Source of the DNA: Bilifractor porci
Lineage (GTDB): Bacteria; Bacillota; Clostridia; Lachnospirales; Lachnospiraceae
Assembly: GCF_009696005.1 (NCBI RefSeq)
Contig: NZ_VUMV01000001.1
Span: 496,001-560,000, forward strand
Length of the DNA: 64,000 bases
Direction of reading: 5' to 3'
Position numbers and translations under genes: made by a program. Positions 13,881 to 24,227 of this stretch are shown one piece after another (the first letter of the stretch is position 1; every line of letters starts with the position of its first letter). Under the pieces are notes generated by a model, which was given only the letters and a program-made list of their open reading frames with translations, did not search any database and was not told the DNA's origin.

Positions 13881-16800
13881 TTATTTTCTGCGTTCCTTCT
13901 TTTTCTTCCTGGCCAGGACAAGGATTCCTCCTGCCGCCACAAACAGCATTGCCAGATAAGCGCCTGTCTGCGTGGGATCTCCGGTCTGAACCGTATTGGA
14001 GACCGTCACCGACGCTGCTGCCTTCGGCAGTACCGGATCGGACGTCTTTCCGGGAACTACGATAAGCTCCGAGCTGCCCGGCGTCTTTCCTTTTGCTGTC
14101 GCCTCGTTGACGACCTTGCCGGCATTCTGGTCTTTTTCGGTTACCGTGTATTTCGTCTCAAATGTCTGCTTCTCTCCCGGCGCCAGCTTTTCCACCTTCC
14201 AGGTCTCTCCTGTCAGCGGGTCTTTCACTTCCACGTCTGTCAGCGTCAGATTTCCGTCATTTACTGCCTCGATCCGGTAGCGGATGGTCTCTCCCGCCGC
14301 GTAGCCGGAGCGGTTCTTCGGGCTGCTTGTGGTCGTCTTTGTCAACGTCAGATGTGAATTTTCAGGAACTGTCTTGTCCTCCTTCTCTCCCGGCGTGACA
14401 TCCGGCTTGTCTCCATTCGGATCTTTGCCGTCCGCCAGAGCTACGTTCTTCACGCTTCCGGCCAGGATGTCTTTCTCCGTTACCACATATTCCGTCCGGA
14501 AGGTCTTGTCCTCTCCCGGCTTCAGTGTTCCGGCATCCCAGCTGTCCCCGGTCATTTCATCGGTTACAACGATGTCTGAAACCGGCGTATTGCCGTTGTT
14601 CACCACGCGGATGATGTAGTGAATCGTCTCGCCCAGTTCCACTGCTTTGTCCTTATCCGATGTCTTTTCCACATACAGGCTCGATTTTGCCTTCTGCACC
14701 GGAACCTGCACCGAAGCCGGCTGCGGTCTTACATAGTTATCATTGGCATCCTTCGCGTTGCCGACTGCCTGGTTGCGTACATAGCCATTTTCTACATCTT
14801 TATCTGTCACCTTCCAGGAGGTCTCAAACGTCAGCTTCTCGCCGGGCGCCAGTGATTGTATATTGTTCCACTCGTCTCCGGTCATAACATCTGCGATATT
14901 CAGGCTGTACAGCTTTGCGGTTCCGTCGTTAGTCACCGTGATCCGGTAATTGACGGTCTCGCCATTGACATAGGCAGTTCCGTTAGCCGGAGCATTGGTC
15001 ACTTCCTTTGCCAAGGTAAGGTGCGCAAACTGATCCTCTTCGTCCGTTCCCTCCCAGGTCTTTTCGGCCTCCTTAAAGGCCGCCTTTACCGTGTTGGTGT
15101 AGCTTCCCTTTGCCAGATCCTCTTCATTGACCACATGGTACGCACTCGTTGTCACACTCTCTCCGGGCTGCACGTCAGTAAAGGTGTCCGGTCCGGTAAA
15201 TACCACGCCATCCTGCTCGGTCAGCGTAATGGTCTGCGCGGTGTCGTAAATATTGGTCACTTTAATTTCAAAGACAATCTGTTCGCCCAGCTGGTACGCT
15301 TTTTCTTCGTGATTTTTGGTCACCACAACGCCCGGCTCCACTTTATCTGTTACCGTCAGCGTGCCGTACACAACTGTGATGTTATAATTGCCTTTCTGTA
15401 CGCTATCCTGTACGGCCGCCCGGCTGCTCTTTTTGGAAGCCGCCGTCACTTCCGACGCCGGAATGACATTGCCCTCTTTATCCTTTATGAGATAGGTAAA
15501 GGTGTTGAGGCTGGAGCCCACATAGGTCTGCGACCCGGTGAACGTGTACTCTATGGTATGCGTATCCGCCAGTCCGTGTGTTCCGGTGACCGTAACCTCT
15601 TTCTTTTCCAGCGGGGTGCCGTCGTAGGGTTTCTTAGCATCGGCGCTGGTCAGCGTAATTTCTCTTGGTGTGATGGTCAGCGTTCCGGCCGTCTTTGTAA
15701 CATTTTTGAACCAGTCAGTGACGTTCTTCCCGTCTTTATCCAGAATAATGGCTTTGACAACCGGGTTGTTTCCTTCCGCGGTCTGCGCGACATTGGTAAT
15801 GCTTCCTCCTGCTTCCGCCTGGGCTGTAAACCCATCAGGAAGTCCTTTCACCTCCACGCCTGGTTCCGTAAGCGGTGTTCCGTCGTACGTCTTTGCTGCG
15901 TCTTTCGCCGTAAAGACAATCTCTGCCTTGGTATTCTTTGTGACGGTAAGTGTTCCCTCCTTCATTATAATCACGTAGTTATCCCGAATGAAATCCTCCG
16001 AGGTGTCATAGGCGATCGTATTCGGAATCGGGTCGGTTGTCACACCGGTGACGCTTCCGGTCGCCCGGATGTTGGTAATCTGCGCCTTGTCATTCGTTTT
16101 GATGATGCTTCCTTCCACCTTCACCTTCGGAAGCTCCAACGGCGTTCCGTCGTACTCCTTCGTTCCGGAATCCGATGTCAGCGTAAGTTTCACCGGGCTG
16201 ATCTGCAGCTCACCGTCCACCAGAATCATATCATCTATGTCGAACTGCCCTGTTACGTCCTTCGAGAGAAGACCGTCCTTCTCCTTCACGGTTACGTTCG
16301 TGATTTTATTTGCCACCGGTTTTTTCGTTACATTCGTCACGGAGCCTTCCACAACAGCTTCCACCGTAAATTTTCCATAAGTCTCTTTGTAGTTATCCGG
16401 AATGGTCACTGTGTATCCGCTGTCCGTATGTGCCTTCCCGTCATAAGGCCAGGTATGGTTGTTCGCCGTAACACGGAACGCGATCTCCGCCTTGCTGATG
16501 GAAAGGGTTCCCTCCTCCTTTGTAATCACGTAATTGTCTTCATCAAAGTTTCCAAGAAGCTTCGGGCTGTAAGTAATGCTGTTTGTTACCGACCCGACCT
16601 CTGTTATCGAACCGGTCGCCTTTATGCTTCCCTCTGCGATTTCTCCGTCCACAAAGCCGTCTCCGGTGATTGTTACCTTCGGCAGTTCCAGCGCGGTGCC
16701 GTCATAGGGCTTTGAACCGGATTCCGACTTCAGGGTAACCGGACGTTTCGTAATGGTCAGGGTTCCGTCCTTCTTTGTAATGTTCGCAAACTGATTGGTG

Positions 16801-19800
16801 ACATCCTTCTCGTCTTTGGTAATTTTAACTGCTGCCACCTTATTGTTTCCGGTTGTTGTATCTGACACTTTTTTAGCAGAGCCTTCCACCGTAACCGTCG
16901 CTGTGAACCCTTTCGGCAGCCCGGTGACTGTCGCCGCGCTATTAGTCAGCACTTTTCCGTCATAGACCTTGGTTGCGCTTCCTGCCGTTACCGTGATGAC
17001 CGCCTGATTCTGCGTGATTTTCAGCTTGCCCTCATGCTTTACGATCGTATAGTTCCTGGAATCGAAGTTCTTTCCTGCAGTCCACTCAATAGTGTTTATA
17101 ACCTCTCCGTCATCTGTCGTAAGGGCAGAACCGGTCGCCTTCAGGTTCGATACTTCTCCCTTTACAAAGCCGCTGCCGCTGACCGTCACATCCGGCGCGG
17201 TAAGGGCGGTTCCGTCATAGGGCTTCTCCGCACTCTCGGATGTCAGCGTTACCTGGCGCGCATAGACGCTCAGCGTTCCGTTTACTGTTTTGATCTTAGA
17301 CGTATCAAAATTACCGGTTACATCCTTGCCGGTGCTATCCGTAATTTTAATGCTGCTCGTATCAATCACATTGGCTACCGTTCCGTCTGCGACATCCTTC
17401 ACCGAGCCGGACACCGTTGCGAAAACCGTATACTTCGCCGCGTCATCTGCGGAAGGCCATGTAGTCGTCACGTTATTTCCTGTGGAATGCACTGTTCCGT
17501 CGTACTCCCAGGTTCCGGAAGGAGCCGTAAGAACCAGCTCTGTGTCGGCGGCGTAGACGGTCAGCGTCCCGATAACCTCCTCAATCTCATAGTTTTCAGC
17601 CCTAAATTTACCCGTTACCGTGTTGTAGGAAATCGGGTTATTGGAAGTACCTTTTTCTGTCTGGCTTCCAGTTGCCTTCAGATCTATTACTTCTCCTGAT
17701 ACAAACTTGTCGCCGCCCTCTGTGACCGTGCTGTTGGTAAGAGGAACTCCATCGTATTTCTTGCTGTCCGTCGCGGAGGTAAGCTTTACCTGGCGCGGAA
17801 GGATTTTCAGCGTGCCGTTGATCCGTGTGATATTGGCAAAATACTCGGTTACATCCTTGCCTTCAGCATTCAGGATTTTCCCGCCAGTCACTACATTGTT
17901 TCCGGATTTGGTGTCGGTTACATTGGTAGCCGAACCGGTGACCGTTACGTCGCTGACGCTAAAGCCATCCGGCAGACCGTCTACCTCATATTTGTTGTTT
18001 GTCAATGCTGTCCCGTCATAGGTTTTTTCCGCGCTTTCCGCTGTAACCGTAATTTTCTTCGAGCTCTTGCTTACCGTCAGCTTTCCTTCATCCAGCTTAA
18101 TGTCGTAGTTAGCCGCCTTGAATTTTTCCGTTCCCGTATAGGAAATGGTGTTTGTAACAGAGCCGACATCCGTGATAGTTCCGATCGCCTTGATGTCCGT
18201 TACCTCTCCGTCCACAAATGCGGGGTCACTGGTCGTCACCGCCGGAGCCGTGAGCGCTGTGCCGTCGTACTCTTTTTCCTTCGACTCCGAGTGCAGCGTC
18301 ACCTCTCTGCATTTGACCGTCAGGGTTCCTTTTACTGTTGTTACATTTGTGAAATTTCTGGTAACGTCTTTTCCGGACGGATCTTTAATCGTGTAGGAAT
18401 CAACGATATTATACGCAGTTCCGGCATCCGTAATGGTTCCGCTGACAACTGCAGTCACCTCGAATTTCTCGAATCCCTGCGGTTTGGTTACGGTATAGCC
18501 GTTTTCGGTAAGAGCCGTCCCGTCATAGGTCTTTTCCGCGCCTTTCGCCGTGATGGTAAAGGCAGCTGTGGATTGCGTCACTGTCAACGTGCCGTAATCT
18601 TCTGTAATCTCATAGTTGCTGTCTTTGTAATTTGTTCCCTTTACAATTTCTATCGGTTTATTATCTGATGTTCCTACCGCTGTCTGCGAACCTGTCGCCG
18701 TAATGGATGTTACTTCTCCATTGACAAAGCCAAGGCTTCCGATTGTCACATTCGGCGCCGTGAGAGCGGTTCCGTCATACTGTTTTTTCGCGCTTGCGGA
18801 CGTCAGGGTGACGGTTCTTGGCAGAATTGCCAGGCTGCCGTCTGTCACCTGCACAGTTACGCTGTATCTCTCCAGATCGCTTCCGGTTATGGAGAAATCT
18901 CCCTCCACAAGTCCGATCGAATATGTACCTGCGTCTGTACCGGATGCTGCCTTGTCTTTCGCTTTTGTCTCATCCAGCTGCAGATTTCCCGGAAGAGTGG
19001 TGGCCGCCACCCCGTCCACGGTGATGGCAGTGGTATACCCTTTGACCGAATGTTCCTTTCCGTCATAGGGAACGCTTGCTGTCTTTCCTGTCACCGTCAG
19101 GACAACCGCCTGCTTTTTCTCCCACTGTGCGTAGAGTGTATTGGTTCCTTTCGCGTCCACCAGGATTTTCGTGCCCGCTGCCACGGAGGTTCCGCTGCCG
19201 CTCTCCTCGGTATTCCACCCGGTGAAATAATATCCTTCCGGCACCGGAAATCCCGCGTCCGTAAGCGTAAGTGCCTGGAAAGAGGCGTTATTCTGCAGTG
19301 TCTCCGACTCGTTTACAGACTGCAGCTTATCCGCATCCTCCAGACCGGAGCCCGCCGGATAGTTGGTTTTGTAGGTAAGGCTGGTGGTCTCGGCCGGATC
19401 GCCGTAAACCGCGTAAAGTGTTACCTTGTCGGTTACCTGAAGCTTATCGCCCGGATAGTAGGAAATTCCGTTGCCTTCTTTATCTGTATTCCAGTACAGG
19501 AAAGCCTTTCCTTCCGGCGCCGTGACACCATCCCCGGACTGGATGTCCGCGTAAGCGCCGCTCGCGTAATTCTTGCTGTCTGCGACCGTTCCGCTTCCGC
19601 CGTTCACATCGTATGTCACCGTATATTTGGTTTTGCTCACGTAATACGGGTACAGCGTAATATCACTGTAAATCCGCGTCGCGAAATGGAAGGCGGTGTA
19701 CTGTGTGCCGTCCTTTGTCGCCCAGCCGATCCAGTCCACATCTTTGGGAAGGGTCACCGTATTCTTGTCATTTCCCTGGAACACGGTTTTGTCGTCTGCA

Positions 19801-22433
19801 TCCACTACGGTAGGCATATCTGCCTCGCTGATGGTCGCGCCGTAACCGATGGTAAGGCCGGTAGATGTTCCGCTTCCATCGATGGTCAGATGCACTGTCC
19901 CGTTGTAGGTCGGCTCCGCCCACTTCGCGTAGAGCGTGATACCGCCCGCCGGCATGGTCTGATTAAAATCAAATTTCTGTGTAAGCTCCGGATCCTTGTA
20001 CCAGCCCTCGAAAGTAAACTCATCCGAAAGATCCGACGGTCTCTCCGGCACATAGGATTCGTAGGACTTCAGGGAAGCCTCATAAAGCACTGATTCCGTT
20101 TTCGCCGTTCTGTTATAATTATAGAAAGAAAGAGGATACGAGTTTCTTCTATAAAGGATATACAGGTTCGAGTTATACTCTGTGCTTTCTCCGGCAGATG
20201 CAGGCTCCCATCTGTCCATACCGTACGTGTAATAGCTGTCTATAGTAAAGCCATTATATTTATTGCTGAAGTAAAAAGTTCCAGTCCTTGTATTGGTAGA
20301 GTTCGTTGGAGTGTTGCTGTAAGTTCCGTCCAAGTTCTGCTTATAATGGTTGATGGTATACAAGCCACTGCTGTCGTATCTGTACAAGCTGATGCTGGTT
20401 GCATCCCCATAAGGTTCAAGATTATCAAAGATAAAAGCATCCAGAAATGTCAGCCGATTACTTTCGCTTCTATTGTACCAATCGTATTCCGACGGCCAGG
20501 TATATCCGTTCTGAGCCAGTGTCTGTCCGTAGAGACCGGTAAACGTATCATCCTTCGTCCATGTCCCTCCTATCCAGTTCCTGCTGTACTTATAAAAATC
20601 AATCGTCAGCGTATTCCTGTCGTAGTAGACATTCAGGATAGTGGTGCCGTCTCCGTTGATGGTGACAGCTACCGATTTGGACGAATTATAATGAAATCCT
20701 GTATAGCCTTTGTTCTGGTCACTTCTCATTGGAGAAACCGTCTGCCCGCTGGTTCCAGTTCTGGTATCGGAACCCGCGTAATCGTAGGTCTTCTGGCTGT
20801 CGTCAGCATTCTTATTCTTATCGTCGTTGACCGACTGCTTCCAGTAAATAACCGTGTACTTCGTATCTGCCTTTGCTTCCCATACCGCGTAGACCGTTGT
20901 GTTCTCGGTGAGGTTTCCGCCGAATGTGTAATCCGCCGTGGCAGGATTCTGGGAGGCGGACCAGCCCACAAAAGTGTAGCCGCTTCTGGTCGGATCTGCC
21001 GGTTTCGCTGTTACGGCATTCGCGGAGACAAACTGCGGAGCCACATAGGAGGCGCCTTCCCCGGAGGAGAAGAACAGGTAATGTCCAGACTCCACCTTCG
21101 GATAAAGTTTGACGTCAGAATTATCCAGCGTGACCTCTGTAACTGCCTCACCTGCAAGAGCGCTGTCCGTATACCATCCGGTGACGGACTTCTCCGAGCC
21201 AAGCGGAAGGGTGACGTCAGAGGTGGAAATCTTATCTCCTTCCTTTCCTTCCTTTGTCTGCCATACCCGCCCGTAGGTATCCGTAAAGAATACATACAGC
21301 TTCTGGCTGAACACAGGGTACAGATTGATCGTCTGCGGAATGGATACGTCCACCGTCCTGGTTGTAAAGGCGGTTACATCCACCATACCGGATGCTGCGC
21401 TTTCCACAGAATACGCCCAGCCCTGGAAGAGATAGCCGTCCTTCTCCGGCGTCTCCGGAGATACGATCGTCTCTCCGTTTTTCACGCTCTGTGTGGAGAG
21501 AAGCGTCGTGTTGTCCGCTCCGTAGAAGTTCCATGTCTCTACCGCCGGAGTCTGCTGTGCGGTTCCGGCACCGGTGATGACATAGATGGAGAACGCGTCC
21601 GCCGTGAACACTGCGCCGTCCGCGGAGGCTTCCTGTGTGACGGTCTCCACCGCTCCGGTGTCCTCCTGATGTACGACGGAGAAGCTGTCGCCGGAGAGGG
21701 CGCTGCCCGCTTCCACGCTCATGCTGACCTGCACGCTCTGTCCGTCCTTCGGCTCGATCTCCTGGCCGGAGGCATCCCGGAAAGTGATGTCCACGCCGAT
21801 GGCGTCCACCACTTCCGTGCCGCTGTCCGCCGCCTCGCCGGCAATACTCATGGCCGTCTCACTGGAAACTCCGGTGACGGACATGGTTGTGCCTTCCGGG
21901 AATACGCCCTCCGGGGCATAGACGTTGACCGTCACGTTATTGGCTGTTCCGGTAAAGCTCTGCTCCGGATAGGACACTGCTTCTTCCTGTCCTTCCTCCA
22001 CAGGTGTTTCCTCTGCGGCATTTGCCGCCGGTTCTTCTGCCGTGGCAGCTTCCGTGCCGTCGGCCGCGGAAGAGGTGTCTTCCCCGGATGCCGCTGCATC
22101 GGTGGAACTGCCTGCCGCAGCAGCCTGCTGCTGTGTTTCTTCAGCCGCTGCCGGACTTACGGACTGCTGTCCGTCCTGCGGCGCCGCCGTTTCCTCTGTA
22201 ACCGCCGCTGTTTCTTCTGTCTCCGACGCGGCTTCTTGTGTACCCGCAGAGGAAACCTCCGCAGCCGGGGAGACAGAAGCTTCTGCTGTCTGTTCCTGCG
22301 ATGCCTCTTCTGTAACAGGCGCGCTGTCCACAGACTCCGCGCCTGTATGCAGCGGTGAAATTACGCCTGTCGTCGCAATGACGCAAAGTGCAAGCAGGAT
22401 ACTGAGAAACCTTGTTCCTTTTCTTTTCTTCAT
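13881..22433 (-). CDS. Giant repeat-rich surface protein, 2850 aa
   Basis: Signal peptide at residues 1-31 (cleavage near HTGA-ES), then an Ala/Glu/Thr-rich low-complexity stretch to about 165. Several InlB/Listeria-Bacteroides-type repeats follow (GYTFVGWSASQNP, FEGWYKDPELTQKFDF). From about 1120 to 2370 there are 14 repeats carrying a Y-D-G motif (for example KQYDGTALTAPNVTIG, KTYDGTPLTEPGVEV), the MBG-type beta domain. Four DUF11/CARDB-like repeats then lead to the end. The C-terminus has a NTVQTGD-type signal, a hydrophobic helix and KKKKERRK, a sortase-type anchor without a classical LPxTG. It probably acts in adhesion or cell-surface architecture. GGAGGG lies about 10 nt before the ATG. 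Confidence 0.85.
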   Translation of the reverse strand: MKKRKGTRFLSILLALCVIATTGVISPLHTGAESVDSAPVTEEASQEQTAEASVSPAAEVSSAGTQEAASETEETAAVTEETAAPQDGQQSVSPAAAEETQQQAAAAGSSTDAAASGEDTSSAADGTEAATAEEPAANAAEETPVEEGQEEAVSYPEQSFTGTANNVTVNVYAPEGVFPEGTTMSVTGVSSETAMSIAGEAADSGTEVVDAIGVDITFRDASGQEIEPKDGQSVQVSMSVEAGSALSGDSFSVVHQEDTGAVETVTQEASADGAVFTADAFSIYVITGAGTAQQTPAVETWNFYGADNTTLLSTQSVKNGETIVSPETPEKDGYLFQGWAYSVESAASGMVDVTAFTTRTVDVSIPQTINLYPVFSQKLYVFFTDTYGRVWQTKEGKEGDKISTSDVTLPLGSEKSVTGWYTDSALAGEAVTEVTLDNSDVKLYPKVESGHYLFFSSGEGASYVAPQFVSANAVTAKPADPTRSGYTFVGWSASQNPATADYTFGGNLTENTTVYAVWEAKADTKYTVIYWKQSVNDDKNKNADDSQKTYDYAGSDTRTGTSGQTVSPMRSDQNKGYTGFHYNSSKSVAVTINGDGTTILNVYYDRNTLTIDFYKYSRNWIGGTWTKDDTFTGLYGQTLAQNGYTWPSEYDWYNRSESNRLTFLDAFIFDNLEPYGDATSISLYRYDSSGLYTINHYKQNLDGTYSNTPTNSTNTRTGTFYFSNKYNGFTIDSYYTYGMDRWEPASAGESTEYNSNLYILYRRNSYPLSFYNYNRTAKTESVLYEASLKSYESYVPERPSDLSDEFTFEGWYKDPELTQKFDFNQTMPAGGITLYAKWAEPTYNGTVHLTIDGSGTSTGLTIGYGATISEADMPTVVDADDKTVFQGNDKNTVTLPKDVDWIGWATKDGTQYTAFHFATRIYSDITLYPYYVSKTKYTVTYDVNGGSGTVADSKNYASGAYADIQSGDGVTAPEGKAFLYWNTDKEGNGISYYPGDKLQVTDKVTLYAVYGDPAETTSLTYKTNYPAGSGLEDADKLQSVNESETLQNNASFQALTLTDAGFPVPEGYYFTGWNTEESGSGTSVAAGTKILVDAKGTNTLYAQWEKKQAVVLTVTGKTASVPYDGKEHSVKGYTTAITVDGVAATTLPGNLQLDETKAKDKAASGTDAGTYSIGLVEGDFSITGSDLERYSVTVQVTDGSLAILPRTVTLTSASAKKQYDGTALTAPNVTIGSLGFVNGEVTSITATGSQTAVGTSDNKPIEIVKGTNYKDSNYEITEDYGTLTVTQSTAAFTITAKGAEKTYDGTALTENGYTVTKPQGFEKFEVTAVVSGTITDAGTAYNIVDSYTIKDPSGKDVTRNFTNVTTVKGTLTVKCREVTLHSESKEKEYDGTALTAPAVTTSDPAFVDGEVTDIKAIGTITDVGSVTNTISYTGTEKFKAANYDIKLDEGKLTVSKSSKKITVTAESAEKTYDGTALTNNKYEVDGLPDGFSVSDVTVTGSATNVTDTKSGNNVVTGGKILNAEGKDVTEYFANITRINGTLKILPRQVKLTSATDSKKYDGVPLTNSTVTEGGDKFVSGEVIDLKATGSQTEKGTSNNPISYNTVTGKFRAENYEIEEVIGTLTVYAADTELVLTAPSGTWEYDGTVHSTGNNVTTTWPSADDAAKYTVFATVSGSVKDVADGTVANVIDTSSIKITDSTGKDVTGNFDTSKIKTVNGTLSVYARQVTLTSESAEKPYDGTALTAPDVTVSGSGFVKGEVSNLKATGSALTTDDGEVINTIEWTAGKNFDSRNYTIVKHEGKLKITQNQAVITVTAGSATKVYDGKVLTNSAATVTGLPKGFTATVTVEGSAKKVSDTTTGNNKVAAVKITKDEKDVTNQFANITKKDGTLTITKRPVTLKSESGSKPYDGTALELPKVTITGDGFVDGEIAEGSIKATGSITEVGSVTNSITYSPKLLGNFDEDNYVITKEEGTLSISKAEIAFRVTANNHTWPYDGKAHTDSGYTVTIPDNYKETYGKFTVEAVVEGSVTNVTKKPVANKITNVTVKEKDGLLSKDVTGQFDIDDMILVDGELQISPVKLTLTSDSGTKEYDGTPLELPKVKVEGSIIKTNDKAQITNIRATGSVTGVTTDPIPNTIAYDTSEDFIRDNYVIIMKEGTLTVTKNTKAEIVFTAKDAAKTYDGTPLTEPGVEVKGLPDGFTAQAEAGGSITNVAQTAEGNNPVVKAIILDKDGKNVTDWFKNVTKTAGTLTITPREITLTSADAKKPYDGTPLEKKEVTVTGTHGLADTHTIEYTFTGSQTYVGSSLNTFTYLIKDKEGNVIPASEVTAASKKSSRAAVQDSVQKGNYNITVVYGTLTVTDKVEPGVVVTKNHEEKAYQLGEQIVFEIKVTNIYDTAQTITLTEQDGVVFTGPDTFTDVQPGESVTTSAYHVVNEEDLAKGSYTNTVKAAFKEAEKTWEGTDEEDQFAHLTLAKEVTNAPANGTAYVNGETVNYRITVTNDGTAKLYSLNIADVMTGDEWNNIQSLAPGEKLTFETSWKVTDKDVENGYVRNQAVGNAKDANDNYVRPQPASVQVPVQKAKSSLYVEKTSDKDKAVELGETIHYIIRVVNNGNTPVSDIVVTDEMTGDSWDAGTLKPGEDKTFRTEYVVTEKDILAGSVKNVALADGKDPNGDKPDVTPGEKEDKTVPENSHLTLTKTTTSSPKNRSGYAAGETIRYRIEAVNDGNLTLTDVEVKDPLTGETWKVEKLAPGEKQTFETKYTVTEKDQNAGKVVNEATAKGKTPGSSELIVVPGKTSDPVLPKAAASVTVSNTVQTGDPTQTGAYLAMLFVAAGGILVLARKKKKERRK

Positions 22434-22539
22434 ACCCGTTTACCCTCCGTATGTTGACTTTTTCCGCACGCCCACGCAATTTCGATAATTATTTGATTAT
22501 TCTGAAATATCATGAGCATACGTGTACTACTTTGAATAC

Positions 22540-22569
22540 ATTATAAATTACAGGCAATATCCCAAACAA
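22540..22569 (-). promoter_or_regulatory. Promoter of the giant surface protein gene
   Basis: On the minus strand TTGTTT (22569-22564), an 18-nt spacer and TATAAT (22545-22540). It lies about 107 bp upstream of the ATG, leaving a 5' leader. The AT-rich stretch beyond (22570-22740) could carry sites for the divergent LytTR regulator. Confidence 0.6.
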
Positions 22570-22773
22570 CATTTTGGCGTGAATGACCGAAAACCGGGTG
22601 TGAATTTCTAGAAAATTTACATTGTGTCAACATAAAAGGTCAAAAAGAATCTTTGTCTTACTATTAACATTTATTTCGTTATTTTTCGCTCATTCTCGAA
22701 CAAGTGTTTATTTTTATGTTTTATTTTCTGTCTATTTTGCTATAATAGGGATTAAGAAGAAGGAGGCGGTGCA

Positions 22774-23589
22774 ATGAGAAGGCAGATAGCAGAGAAAACC
22801 GTTCACTTGACTTCGGAATTTATGGAAGCTTTTTACAGCGGAAACCCGGAACCGGTTTTCGCCGTTGCCAGTCCGGACATCACCTGGATCGGGGCGCAGA
22901 AGGAGCAGTTTGATATCGGCTTTGAAAAATTCCGGGCGGATATCGAGAAGGTCCTGCTTGACCTTCCGCCCTGCTATCTTTCCAACCAGCGCTATCTGCT
23001 TGCCCAAAATAACGGCTGTATCTGCACGGTCATCGGCTCCTACTATGTCATGAGCCGGGACAATGCCGAGCACGCAATCGCCGGGGAGCAGCGGTGTGTG
23101 GCTATCTGGCGGCTGAGCGGGGAGCAGCTCTCTCTGGTGCATCTTTCCAATTCCAGCCCGATCGGGGAATGGATGGTCACCGAAGGCGAGCATTTTCCCT
23201 CCAAGATGAGCGCTTATATTAAGAACTATATCCGGCACCAGGTGAGGGAAAAGCTGACCCCGCGGCAGCTGGTGATCACCGACACCGTCCACGTGATGCA
23301 CTTTATCAGCGAAAGCGAAATCTACTATCTGGAATCCGATGACAAATATACCGAAATCTACCTGGCGGATTCCACCATTCGGACAAGAATGCAGCTGAAG
23401 GAATTCCTGCCGAAGCTGAGCCCCGTCTTTCTGAAAATCAGCCGGATTAATATTGTGAACATGAGTAAGATTGCCCGGTTTTCCGAGCGGGACGCCATTC
23501 TGCTGGACGGACGCAGTCTGCCTGTGCCCGCGAAGAAAATGACGGAGATAAAAAAGACGGTATCGGATTTTTTCAATTTCAATTCATAA
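22774..23589 (+). CDS. LytTR-domain regulator with SnoaL/PAS-like sensor, 271 aa
   Basis: ATG 22774 follows AAGGAGGCGGTGCA, and TATAAT at 22741 gives a -10. Residues 1-125 look like a SnoaL/PAS-like alpha-beta fold (SEFMEAFYSGNPEPVFAVAS). Residues 165-265 are a LytTR DNA-binding domain: HFISESEIYYLESDDKYTEI, FLKISRINIVNMSKIARF and DGRSLPVPAKKMTEIKK. There is no receiver domain or partner kinase. It is divergent from the giant surface gene, so regulation of that gene is the simplest inference. LytTR proteins bind 9-bp direct repeats; none was identified with certainty here. Confidence 0.75.
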   Translation: MRRQIAEKTVHLTSEFMEAFYSGNPEPVFAVASPDITWIGAQKEQFDIGFEKFRADIEKVLLDLPPCYLSNQRYLLAQNNGCICTVIGSYYVMSRDNAEHAIAGEQRCVAIWRLSGEQLSLVHLSNSSPIGEWMVTEGEHFPSKMSAYIKNYIRHQVREKLTPRQLVITDTVHVMHFISESEIYYLESDDKYTEIYLADSTIRTRMQLKEFLPKLSPVFLKISRINIVNMSKIARFSERDAILLDGRSLPVPAKKMTEIKKTVSDFFNFNS

Positions 23590-23645
23590 ATTTGCCTTCG
23601 CGCCCTTGCGCGGAAGATGAATTTATGTTAAACTAACTTCGTTGT

Positions 23646-23716
23646 GCAGGCGTAGTTCATCGGTAGAACACGAGCTTCCCAAGCTCGGGAGGCGGGTTCG
23701 ATTCCCGTCGCTTGCT
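23646..23716 (+). tRNA. tRNA-Gly(CCC)
   Basis: 71 nt: acceptor GCAGGCG / CGCTTGC, anticodon loop TTCCCAA (anticodon CCC), T-arm GCGGGTTCGATTCCCGT, discriminator U. A terminator follows directly, so it is a monocistronic tRNA. The region downstream is degraded, which fits an old insertion hot spot at this tRNA. Confidence 0.93.
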
Positions 23717-23725
23717 GAGAAAGAG

Positions 23726-23764
23726 CTCCGGAATTCTTTCATATGAGAATTCCGGAGTTCTTTT
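23726..23764 (+). terminator. Terminator of tRNA-Gly(CCC)
   Basis: CTCCGGAATTCT (23726-23737) pairs with AGAATTCCGGAG (23746-23757) around an 8-nt loop, followed by TTCTTTTT. Confidence 0.9.
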
Positions 23765-24227
23765 TACGCTTGCTGCTGAACCGTCACCCGTGTGCCGACC
23801 GCTCTGCTTACGGCTCTGACGCCGCCTCCGGCATGGCAACAGTAAAATTGGTGAGATTCAGGAGAAAAACATACTTCCCATTCTCTGTATCCTCCGCCAG
23901 AAACGAAAGCTGCCCATGGAGTTTCCGGTGTTTTACCTCCACCTCGAAATCCCGCAGTTTCTTCTCTTCCTTTACCTTTGCCGCACCCTTCTTTTTACGG
24001 AAAAGTCACTTCAAAGGGGACTCCCATGGAAGCAGTGGCTCTGGCCAGGGCACAGAAGCTGATCCTCACTGCGTTTCAAAAATGCCTGTTTTGGAAATTT
24101 CCAGCCGATGCCGCCGCTGGAGTATTACATACGACTGACCAAAGGATTTCATGAGATCAGAAAAAGCTATGGACTTGTGGCTGTGGATGATAATTACAAA
24201 CTTTGTGGCAATCATCCTGCAAAGCTC
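23765..24227 (-). pseudogene. Decayed coding region, family not identified
   Basis: About 460 bp with no continuous recognisable gene. The minus strand ends with a 55-residue open stretch stopping near 23815 (KHRKLHGQLSFLAEDTENGK, then YVFLLNLTNFTVAMPEAASEP). Upstream pieces such as FVIIIHSHKSIAFSDLMKSF lie in other frames, as if several frameshifts had broken one gene. The plus strand also has an open stretch at 24108-24375 whose product (VAVDDNYKLCGNHPAKLLLI) looks protein-like but lacks a ribosome site and its own stop. Which strand was once coding is undecided. Confidence 0.3.

Noticed and set aside
14856-16715. Plus-strand open frame of 619 codons antisense to the giant surface gene
   Set aside because: It has no ribosome site and a low-complexity product rich in Arg, Cys and Gly. 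The minus-strand protein has clear repeat domains; the open frame is a codon-bias shadow.
20346-22358. Plus-strand open frame of 670 codons antisense to the same gene
   Set aside because: Same reasons; the N-terminal half of the surface protein, with its signal peptide, lies on the opposite strand.
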